A stretch of DNA of 64,000 bases. Origin: CAZMGT01 sp964565895. GTDB taxonomy: Bacteria > Armatimonadota > Zipacnadia > UBA1398 > CAZMGT01. Below the pieces are notes generated by a model. The model was not told the origin of the DNA. It saw nothing but the letters and a program-made list of their open reading frames with translations, and did not search any database. The stretch's first letter is position 1. Each line of letters begins with the position of its first letter. The stretch lies in NCBI GenBank assembly GCA_964565895.1, contig CAZMGT010000008.1, positions 16,462 through 80,461 of the forward strand. Direction: 5' to 3'. Positions 53,441-59,441 of the stretch are shown here, piece by piece. The position numbers were made by a program, and so were the translations under genes.

Positions 53441-54712
53441 CTAAGCAGTTTTTTTGCGCTTGGCCTCGCGGCTGCGCACAAGCGTGGGCGGCCTGCGCTG
53501 GGTTACCGTTTCCTCGGTAATGATTACTTGGGTAACGTCGCCCTGGGACGGGATCTCGAACATCACATCGAGCATGATCTCCTCGATAATCGTGCGCAGG
53601 GCGCGGGCGCCCATGCCTCGCTTAAGAGCCTCTTTGGCAATGGCCCGCAACGCGGCGGGCTGGAACTTGAGCTCGACATTGTCCTGCTCGAGCAGCTTTT
53701 GATACTGCTTGACGAGGGAGTTTTTGGGCTCGGTGAGGATGCGCACAAGGGCCTCCTCGTCGAGCGGGTCGAGGGTGGCCACGATGGGCAGGCGGCCGAT
53801 GAACTCCGGGATGAGGCCGTATTTCTTTAGGTCGTCGGGCATAACGTGGCGCAGGATGTCGCTTAGGCCGCGCTCTTCCTCGCGACGGAGCTTGGCGCTG
53901 AACCCAATGCCCCGATCGCCGAGGCGGGCGCGGATGATGTCCTCCAGGCCGGCGAATGTGCCCCCGCAGATGAACAAGATGCCCGTGGTGTCGATCTGCC
54001 AGTATTCCTGCTGGGGGTGCTTGCGCCCGCCCTGGGGCGGGACGTTGGCCACCGTGCCCTCGAGGATCTTGAGCAGGGCCTGCTGCACGCCCTCGCCGGA
54101 GACGTCGCGCGTGATGGAGGGGTTTTCGCTCTTGCGGCTGATCTTGTCGATCTCGTCGATATAGACGATGCCCCGCTGGGCGGCGTCGATGTCCATGTCC
54201 GCGGCCATGATTAGCTTAAGCAGGATGTTCTCCACATCCTCGCCGACATAGCCGGCTTCGGTAAGCGCGGTGGCATCGGCGATGGTAAACGGGACGTCGA
54301 GGATTTTGGCCAGGATCTGCGCGAGATACGTTTTCCCCGAGCCCGTGGGGCCGATGAGCAGAATGTTGCTCTTGCCCAGCTCCACGTCGTCCGAGCCCAT
54401 GTAGTCCATCATGGCCACGCGCTTGCAGTGGTTGTACACGGCGACGGCGAGGGTCTTCTTCGCCTGCTCTTGGCCGATAACGTAGGAGTCGAGGATGGCT
54501 TTGATGTCCTTGGGCCTAGGGATCTCCGCCTCCCGGCCCACTGGTCGGCGCTCGGCGTCGTCCTCCTGGATGATCTCGTTGCACAGCTCGACGCACTCGA
54601 CGCAGATGTACACGCCGGGGCCAGCGATCAGCTTGCGCACCTGATCGCGGCGCTTGCCGCAGAACGAGCAGCGCAAATTGTCGCTTTCCCGGCCCGAGCC
54701 CGAGATGGGCAT
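53441..54712 (-). CDS. clpX: ClpX, ATPase subunit of ClpXP protease
   Basis: 423 residues. I use the ATG at 54712 (GGAGGTG 7 bases upstream) rather than a GTG three codons earlier. The N-terminal zinc-binding domain has Cys15, Cys18, Cys37 and Cys40 (CSFCGK, CVEC). Walker A is GPTGSGKT (121-128), Walker B 'GIVYIDEIDKI', and the pore loop 'GYVGED' is present. It unfolds substrates for ClpP. Located 27 bases after clpP. Confidence 0.98.
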   Translation of the reverse strand: MPISGSGRESDNLRCSFCGKRRDQVRKLIAGPGVYICVECVELCNEIIQEDDAERRPVGREAEIPRPKDIKAILDSYVIGQEQAKKTLAVAVYNHCKRVAMMDYMGSDDVELGKSNILLIGPTGSGKTYLAQILAKILDVPFTIADATALTEAGYVGEDVENILLKLIMAADMDIDAAQRGIVYIDEIDKISRKSENPSITRDVSGEGVQQALLKILEGTVANVPPQGGRKHPQQEYWQIDTTGILFICGGTFAGLEDIIRARLGDRGIGFSAKLRREEERGLSDILRHVMPDDLKKYGLIPEFIGRLPIVATLDPLDEEALVRILTEPKNSLVKQYQKLLEQDNVELKFQPAALRAIAKEALKRGMGARALRTIIEEIMLDVMFEIPSQGDVTQVIITEETVTQRRPPTLVRSREAKRKKTA

Positions 54713-54739
54713 GTGTGGCACCTCCGGCAGCAGGGTGTC

Positions 54740-55345
54740 CTAGGAGGCCGCCTCCTCCAGGACACGTTGTTCCACAACGCCGTCGATAATCCCGTACTCC
54801 TTCGCCTCCTCGGCGGTCATCCATTTATCGCGGTCGGTGTCCTGCTCGATTTCCTTAATGTCCCGGCCGGTGTGCTTGGCCAGGATGGCGTTAATGCGGT
54901 TGCGCGTTTGCATAATATGCTCGGCATGGATGGCCACGTCTACGGCCTGGCCGCCCACGCCGCTGACCCACGGCTGGTGAATGAGCAACTGGGCGTGGGG
55001 CAGGGCGAAGCGGAACCCCGGCTCGCCGCCGGCAAGCACGACGACGGCGATGCTCGCGGCGATGCCGATGCAATAGGTGTGCACGGGAGGATGGATATAT
55101 TGCATGACATCGTAGATGGCCAGGCCGGCGCTTACCGCACCGCCCGGGCTATTTATGTAAACTTGAATGGGGTCGTCGTAGTTCTCCTTTTCCAAAAACA
55201 GAAGCTGCGCGATAACGACGTTGGCCACCTCGTCGCTAATGGGCGTTCCCAAAAAGACAATGCGCTCGTTAAGCAAGCGGGAATAGATGTCCCAGGAGCG
55301 CTCGCCGCGGCTCGTTTGCTCAACAACAATGGGAATCAGCGGCAT
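54740..55345 (-). CDS. clpP: ClpP serine protease
   Basis: 201 residues from the ATG at 55345 (GGGGGA upstream), lying inside the 3' end of tig. Catalytic triad Ser98 (GIAASIAVVV), His123 (LLIHQP) and Asp173 (DTDRDKW). The usual Met after the catalytic Ser is Ile here. The INSPGG oxyanion motif is intact. It forms the proteolytic barrel with ClpX from the next gene. Confidence 0.98.
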   Translation of the reverse strand: MPLIPIVVEQTSRGERSWDIYSRLLNERIVFLGTPISDEVANVVIAQLLFLEKENYDDPIQVYINSPGGAVSAGLAIYDVMQYIHPPVHTYCIGIAASIAVVVLAGGEPGFRFALPHAQLLIHQPWVSGVGGQAVDVAIHAEHIMQTRNRINAILAKHTGRDIKEIEQDTDRDKWMTAEEAKEYGIIDGVVEQRVLEEAAS

Positions 55346-56876
55346 CGTCGCATTCCCCCTTGTGCTGCGCGTCGCTGTCCGGCGCAGCGTGGGCGGTGTC
55401 CTCGGGAGCGGCGCCCGGGGCGGGCTGGGGCGCGCCGCCCTGGTCCTGCTCCTCGCCCTGCTCCGAGTCAGTTTTACCCTGTCCCGCCGGGCGATCCTCC
55501 TCGGCCGGTGCGGGAGGTTGCTCGGGCTGCACCGGCTGTTGTTCCTCGGGCGCGGGCGGCTGTTCCTCCTGCGCCTCGCCGGGCTCGACGATCTCCGCGC
55601 AGTCCACGAGAAGCTGAATGGTTTTGGACGTGCGCAGCGATTGATAGATACGCGCCATCTCGTCGGCATTTTCGCGGAGGAACTGGCGCATCTGCGCCTG
55701 CGTCATGCCCGACTGCGACATGAGCTCGGCGGCGACGCGCGCCACCTCTTCCGGGGTGACCTCGATCCCCTCTTTCTCGGCGATCTCGTCGAGCACGAGG
55801 CGGCGCTTGACGGCGAGCTGCGCCTGCTCTTTGAGCTGCTGCTCCCATTGCTCCTCGGTCAGGCCGAGGTCTTTGAGGTAGGCGGAGAGCTCGGTGCGCT
55901 GGCGGCGGAGGTGCTCGGCGACCTCCTCGCGCCGCTGGCTCAGCTCGCGCTCGACGAGCGAGGGCGGGGGCTCGCACTGCGCCTGGTCCACGACCTTGCG
56001 CACGACGAGCTCCTGCAGGTCGGCCTGGCTTAAGCGGCGCAGGGCGGCCTCCTCGCGCTCGCGGATCGCCTGGCGCAGCTCCTCCACGGTGTCTACGCCG
56101 GCGACGTCTTTGGCGAACTCGTCGTTAACCTCGGGGAGCTGCTCCGCGCGGATGCGCTTGATGCGCAGCTCAAACCGCGCCTCTTTGCCGGCCAGCGCGG
56201 GCTGGCGGTAGTCGTCGGGATACTTGGCGTGCACCGTTTTCTCCTCGCCCACGCGCATCCCGCGCACGTGGTCGTCGAGCGAGGGGGTAAACCAGTCCTC
56301 GCCGATCTTCAGGCCCATCGTTTTCAGTTGCTCCCCGCCGAACGGCTTGTCGTCGATGTAGATTTGATATTCCACGTCGACGAGGTCGCCGTCTTGGCAG
56401 GGGCGGTCGGAGACCTCGACCATTTCCGCGGCGCGCCGGCGCAGGCGCTCGATCTCCTCGTCGATCACCGACTCCTCCACCTGGGGCGAGGGGCGCTCTA
56501 CGCGCACCCCTTTGTATTCGCCGAGCTCGATGGGCGGCTTGACGAGGACCTCTGCGCGGAACGTCATGGGCTGGCCCTGCTCGAGCTTAATGTCCTGAAA
56601 CTGAGGCTGCTCCAGGGGCGAGAGGTTTTCGTCCTCGAGCGCTTGGCGGTAGGCCTCGGGGACGAGAATCTGCTGCACCTGTTCGCGCACGACGTCGCGC
56701 CCGAGGCGCTGGAGGATAACCTGCGGGGGAGCTTTGCCTTTGCGAAAACCGGGGAAACGGACCTCGCGGGCGAGCTGCTTGAACACCTGCTTATAGGCGG
56801 CGTCGACGCGCTCGGGCTCGATCTCGAACTGCAGGGCGACGCGGCTTCCCTCGAGCCGCTCGACCTTCACGCGCAA
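55320..56876 (-). CDS. tig: Trigger factor chaperone with acidic Pro-rich tail
   Basis: 518 residues. The start is a TTG with GGAGGCG 7 bases upstream; a GTG two codons in is the alternative. The ribosome-binding signature GFRKGKAP is at about 43-50. The PPIase (FKBP) domain is about 155-240 ('GDLVDVEYQIYIDDKPF') and the C-terminal helical arms follow. A low-complexity Pro/Glu/Gln tail of about 85 residues ends ...HCC, unlike typical trigger factor. The gene overlaps clpP by 26 bases. Confidence 0.96.
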   Translation of the reverse strand: MRVKVERLEGSRVALQFEIEPERVDAAYKQVFKQLAREVRFPGFRKGKAPPQVILQRLGRDVVREQVQQILVPEAYRQALEDENLSPLEQPQFQDIKLEQGQPMTFRAEVLVKPPIELGEYKGVRVERPSPQVEESVIDEEIERLRRRAAEMVEVSDRPCQDGDLVDVEYQIYIDDKPFGGEQLKTMGLKIGEDWFTPSLDDHVRGMRVGEEKTVHAKYPDDYRQPALAGKEARFELRIKRIRAEQLPEVNDEFAKDVAGVDTVEELRQAIREREEAALRRLSQADLQELVVRKVVDQAQCEPPPSLVERELSQRREEVAEHLRRQRTELSAYLKDLGLTEEQWEQQLKEQAQLAVKRRLVLDEIAEKEGIEVTPEEVARVAAELMSQSGMTQAQMRQFLRENADEMARIYQSLRTSKTIQLLVDCAEIVEPGEAQEEQPPAPEEQQPVQPEQPPAPAEEDRPAGQGKTDSEQGEEQDQGGAPQPAPGAAPEDTAHAAPDSDAQHKGECDDAADSHCC

Positions 56877-56975
56877 GAGAATCGCCTCCGGGGCAGGCGC
56901 TCGGGCGAATGGGGGCGCCGGAGCGGGCCTGACACATCAAAAGCCGGCCGCATGGGCCGGCGGACAGTCTCAGTT

Positions 56976-57061
56976 TGGTGGGCGAGGAGAGATTCGAACT
57001 CTCACGCCACAAGGGCACAGGATCCTAAGTCCTGCATGTCTACCAATTCCATCACTCGCCC
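56976..57061 (-). tRNA. tRNA-Leu (UAG)
   Basis: 86 bases on the minus strand with encoded CCA. Acceptor stem GGGCGAG/CTCGCCC, discriminator A, long variable arm, anticodon TAG at 57025-57027, T-arm GTTCGAATC. Last of the cluster, nearest tig. Confidence 0.95.
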
Positions 57062-57085
57062 ACCGCACACTATTTTACAACATTT

Positions 57086-57161
57086 TGGTGGGTCGCGGAG
57101 GACTCGAACCTCCAACCTTGGGATTAAGAGTCCCCTGCTCTACCAATTGAGCTAGCGACCC
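57086..57161 (-). tRNA. tRNA-Lys (CUU)
   Basis: 76 bases with encoded CCA. Acceptor GGGTCGC/GCGACCC, discriminator A. Anticodon loop CTCTTAA gives CTT at 57126-57128. T-arm GTTCGAGTC. Confidence 0.95.
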
Positions 57162-57171
57162 ACAATCTATC

Positions 57172-57247
57172 TGGCGCGGCTGGAGCGATTCGAACGCCCG
57201 ACCTGCAGATCCGAAGTCTGCTGCTCTATCCGCTGAGCTACAGCCGC
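57172..57247 (-). tRNA. tRNA-Arg (UCG)
   Basis: 76 bases with encoded CCA. Acceptor GCGGCTG/CAGCCGC, discriminator G. Anticodon loop CTTCGGA gives TCG at 57212-57214. T-arm GTTCGAATC. Confidence 0.93.
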
Positions 57248-57290
57248 GCCGGACGTTCTACGCGCCGCCGGGCGCCTGACAGCCGAAGGG

Positions 57291-57369
57291 TGGGGCGAGA
57301 AGAGGGACTCGAACCCTCAACCTCTGGAGCCACAGTCCAGCGCTCTAAACCGATTGAGCTATTCTCGCC
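57291..57369 (-). tRNA. tRNA-His (GUG)
   Basis: 79 bases including an extra 5' G (G-1) opposite discriminator C73, the tRNA-His identity feature, and encoded CCA. Acceptor GCGAGAA/TTCTCGC; anticodon loop CTGTGGC gives GTG at 57331-57333. Confidence 0.95.
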
Positions 57370-57373
57370 ACCA

Positions 57374-57449
<76 letters not shown>

Positions 57450-57455
57450 CCGCCG

Positions 57456-57531
57456 TGGAGCGGGAGACGGGAGTCGAACCCGCGACCCACAGCTTGGAAG
57501 GCTGTCGCTCTGCCAACTGAGCTACTCCCGC
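57456..57531 (-). tRNA. tRNA-Gly (UCC)
   Basis: 76 bases with encoded CCA. Acceptor GCGGGAG/CTCCCGC, discriminator T. Anticodon loop CTTCCAA gives TCC at 57496-57498. Confidence 0.95.
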
Positions 57532-57540
57532 AAAGGGAGA

Positions 57541-57618
57541 TGGTCGGGGCGATTGGATTCGAACCAACGACCTACTGCTCCCAAAGCAGTCGCGCTAACC
57601 AAACTGCGCCACGCCCCG
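57541..57618 (-). tRNA. tRNA-Pro (UGG)
   Basis: 78 bases with encoded CCA. Acceptor CGGGGCG/CGCCCCG, discriminator A. Anticodon loop TTTGGGA gives TGG at 57581-57583. First gene of the cluster, about 17 bases after a strong promoter. Confidence 0.95.
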
Positions 57619-57634
57619 ACCACTCGCACCATAA

Positions 57635-57664
57635 AGTATAGCGATTTTCCCGCCCCTCAGTCAA
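57635..57664 (-). promoter_or_regulatory. Sigma70-type promoter of the tRNA cluster
   Basis: Minus strand: TTGACT (57659-57664), 18-base spacer, TATACT (57635-57640). Both hexamers are near consensus and the predicted start is about 7-10 bases before tRNA-Pro. It may also feed tig-clpPX-lon. Confidence 0.85.
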
Positions 57665-57770
57665 ACCTAGCCAGCGCTTCGCGCAGGCGCCCAGGCGCGC
57701 CGCCGTGCCGCGCATTTTAACGCCGAGCAGCGGCCGCGGGTTGCACGCGCGGGCCGACGCACAGCGTTCG

Positions 57771-57800
57771 TTGACAGCGCTTTGAGCCATTGGATACAAT
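57771..57800 (+). promoter_or_regulatory. Sigma70-type promoter of the LapA-like gene
   Basis: TTGACA (57771-57776), 18-base spacer, TACAAT (57795-57800). The -35 is perfect and the -10 differs at one base. Its -10 covers an ATG at 57799, so that ATG cannot be the start of the downstream gene. Confidence 0.85.
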
Positions 57801-57834
57801 GCGCCTGCGTCGCCGGAAAAGGGGAGATTTTGCG

Positions 57835-58176
57835 TTGGCCGAGGAGAAAGAGACGGAGCAGACGTCCGCGGAGCACGGGGCCGAGGCTGAGGAGTTAGAG
57901 CCGGACTATATCGAGGTGGCCGAGGAGAACGTGGGGCTTTTGCCGGGGTTTGGGTTTTTCATTGGGGTGTTGATCGGGCTTTATGCCCTGTGGTTTATCC
58001 TCGCGAATAACGAGCCGGTGCAGGTGTGCCTGTTTCCCCTGGCGCCCGAGGTGCGCACCACGGTTCCCGTGGTCGTGGTGGTTACCGGGGCGGTGGTTTT
58101 GGCCGTAGCAGGGGTGATCTCCTGGCGCCGGCGCCGCCGGGCGGCCAAGCGGACGGGTGAAGCCGATGAGCAGTAG
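57835..58176 (+). CDS. LapA/DUF1049-type two-helix membrane protein
   Basis: 113 residues from a TTG at 57835 with GGGGAG 8 bases upstream. An ATG at 57799 lies within the promoter -10 element and would precede the transcript. An acidic N-terminus (LEPDYIEVAEE) is followed by membrane helices at about 35-58 and 78-100, separated by 'NNEPVQVCLFP', the typical LapA strand. The tail is basic. LapA-domain proteins stabilise the envelope or help lipopolysaccharide assembly; a precise role cannot be given. Confidence 0.75.
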   Translation: MAEEKETEQTSAEHGAEAEELEPDYIEVAEENVGLLPGFGFFIGVLIGLYALWFILANNEPVQVCLFPLAPEVRTTVPVVVVVTGAVVLAVAGVISWRRRRRAAKRTGEADEQ

Positions 58177-58819
58177 GTGGGGCCGTATCGCGACGGGGGC
58201 CGCCCTCGCTGCTCTGCTCTTTCTCGCCTCCGGGTGCGTGGAGATTACCACGAGGGTTACCAGCCGAGGGCGCATTGAGCGCGAAATTAAGATTACCGTG
58301 GACGCCAAGCACGCCAAGTCCGCGGCGAGCGAGCTGCGCCAGATGGTCCGCCGCGGGTGGCGCATTGAGCGCCGGCGCGAGGGGGAGAAGGTAACGTTTA
58401 TCTGCCGCTCGCGTGGGCTGCGCTGCGATCCCCCAGCGGATGTGGGGATTACCCTGGGCGTGCGCCGGCGAGGGCTCACGGCGGAGTATCGCTATACCGA
58501 GCGCCCGCAGATTAAGAAGTTCATCCCCGCGCGCGAGGAGCAGGAGTTTGTCGGCAACACCCCCGTGCGCTATGTGATCGAGATGCCCGGGGAGATTTTG
58601 CCGGAAACGGTGCCCATTGGGTTTTCGCTTGAGGGGAAGAACAGGATCGTTGCCGAAACGACGCTGGGGCTTTTGCCGGAGCGGCAGATCGAGGTGCGCT
58701 CGGTGGCCCGGCGCTGGGTAGATTTGGTGTTTTTGGTGGCCTTTGCCCTAACCGTGCCGGGATATGTGGGCTATGTGGTGTTTGCGCGGAGGCGCACGCG
58801 GGCGTTGCGCGCGGGTTAA
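58166..58819 (+). CDS. Lipoprotein with C-terminal membrane helix, unknown
   Basis: 217 residues from the ATG at 58166, overlapping the LapA stop by 11 bases. A GTG three codons earlier is possible. Lipobox LASGC (Cys24 counted from this ATG). A beta-rich periplasmic domain of about 155 residues follows, with 'REIKITVDAKHAKSAASEL' and 'EMPGEILPETVP'; it recalls LppM/DUF3153-type lipoproteins. A single membrane helix (about 185-208) precedes a basic tail. Probably acts with LapA-like protein at the envelope. Confidence 0.7.
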   Translation: MSSRWGRIATGAALAALLFLASGCVEITTRVTSRGRIEREIKITVDAKHAKSAASELRQMVRRGWRIERRREGEKVTFICRSRGLRCDPPADVGITLGVRRRGLTAEYRYTERPQIKKFIPAREEQEFVGNTPVRYVIEMPGEILPETVPIGFSLEGKNRIVAETTLGLLPERQIEVRSVARRWVDLVFLVAFALTVPGYVGYVVFARRRTRALRAG

Positions 58820-58987
58820 CGCTTGAACACGCGGGGAACTCGGAAGCCGGCGAGCACGTCATAAAGGTGCTTGCGGCCTCCCAAACGCAAGGAGGAGCTC
58901 GACGCTGAGTCGGGCGCGGGTCCGCTGGAAGATGCGGGCCCGAAATTTTTGGGTGGGAAAGAATGTAAACGGAGTGTTAAAATTGTG

Positions 58988-59017
58988 ATGACAAATCCCA
59001 CAGAGATATGCTAGAAT
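58988..59017 (+). promoter_or_regulatory. Extended -10 promoter upstream of unannotated transcript
   Basis: ATGACA (58988-58993), 18-base spacer, TAGAAT (59012-59017) preceded by TGC (extended -10). The surroundings (58935-59017) are markedly A+T-rich in an otherwise G+C-rich window. No gene with a matching start follows. Confidence 0.65.
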
Positions 59018-59023
59018 GGGGTG

Positions 59024-59313
59024 GCGGCCAGGAGGAGGGGGTCTCGCTGGTCGCTTTTTATGCCAGCGGCAGGCATCCTGCGGCGCAGCAGGCGCAAAAG
59101 TTGCAGAAAATTTAACATCTACTGCGGTTAGGTTTCCGCCAGGCATCGCGAAAAAATTTTTATCTTTTTCAGAACCTTTTGAGAGCAACGGTGTCTATAT
59201 GAACAGCGGCTCAGCTTTTTATTGACGGTGGAGCCTCCCAACAGAAGCCTCCAACCAGGAGGTCGGTCCGCGCGGAGGGTGCGCTTAGCGCACCCTTCTC
59301 GCGTTTTTGGGCA
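59024..59313 (+). ncRNA. Candidate non-coding RNA, about 290 bases
   Basis: Bounded by the extended -10 promoter (58988-59017) and a terminator-like hairpin (59274-59313). Within it are hairpin-forming stretches (CCTCC-AACCA-GGAGG at 59250-59264) and a long A/T-rich core at 59100-59220. The only plus-strand frame (59016-59225) begins before the predicted start and has no family signature; the strong AGGAGGAGG site near 59030 is not followed at proper spacing by ATG, GTG or TTG. I do not recognise SRP, tmRNA or RNase P core motifs. It may be an unknown small RNA or a small-peptide mRNA. Confidence 0.35.
59274..59313 (+). terminator. Intrinsic terminator-like hairpin
   Basis: GGGTGCGC-TTA-GCGCACCC (59277-59295; stem extendable to about 11 bp with one G-T pair) followed by TTCTCGCGTTTTT. 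The T run is somewhat delayed. Confidence 0.55.
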
Positions 59314-59441
59314 ACCTTCGCAGTAGCGCCTCTCCCCCACCCCACCATGCTCGGGCGCCGCGCTGGCGCGCAAACGACAGGCCCAGCGCTGGGCACCGAG
59401 AAATGGCTTGGCAAGCAGCCCTCGGGATAGCGAAGCGGAAG

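Larger units (their letters stand above)
58820..59441. other. 622-base intergenic interval with A+T-rich core
   Basis: Lies between the converging lipoprotein and UPF0182 genes. It holds the promoter, candidate RNA and hairpin listed above. 59314-59441 shows no recognised feature. The A+T content of 58935-59225 stands out. Confidence 0.7.

Noticed and set aside
59016..59225. 69-codon plus-strand frame in the A+T-rich interval
   Set aside because: Its ATG lies in the promoter -10 and no family signature or ribosome spacing supports it.
59024..59313. SRP RNA, tmRNA or RNase P RNA
   Set aside because: None of the conserved cores (SRP GGAAGG tetraloop region, tmRNA tRNA-like end, RNase P GAGGAAAGTCC) was seen on either strand.
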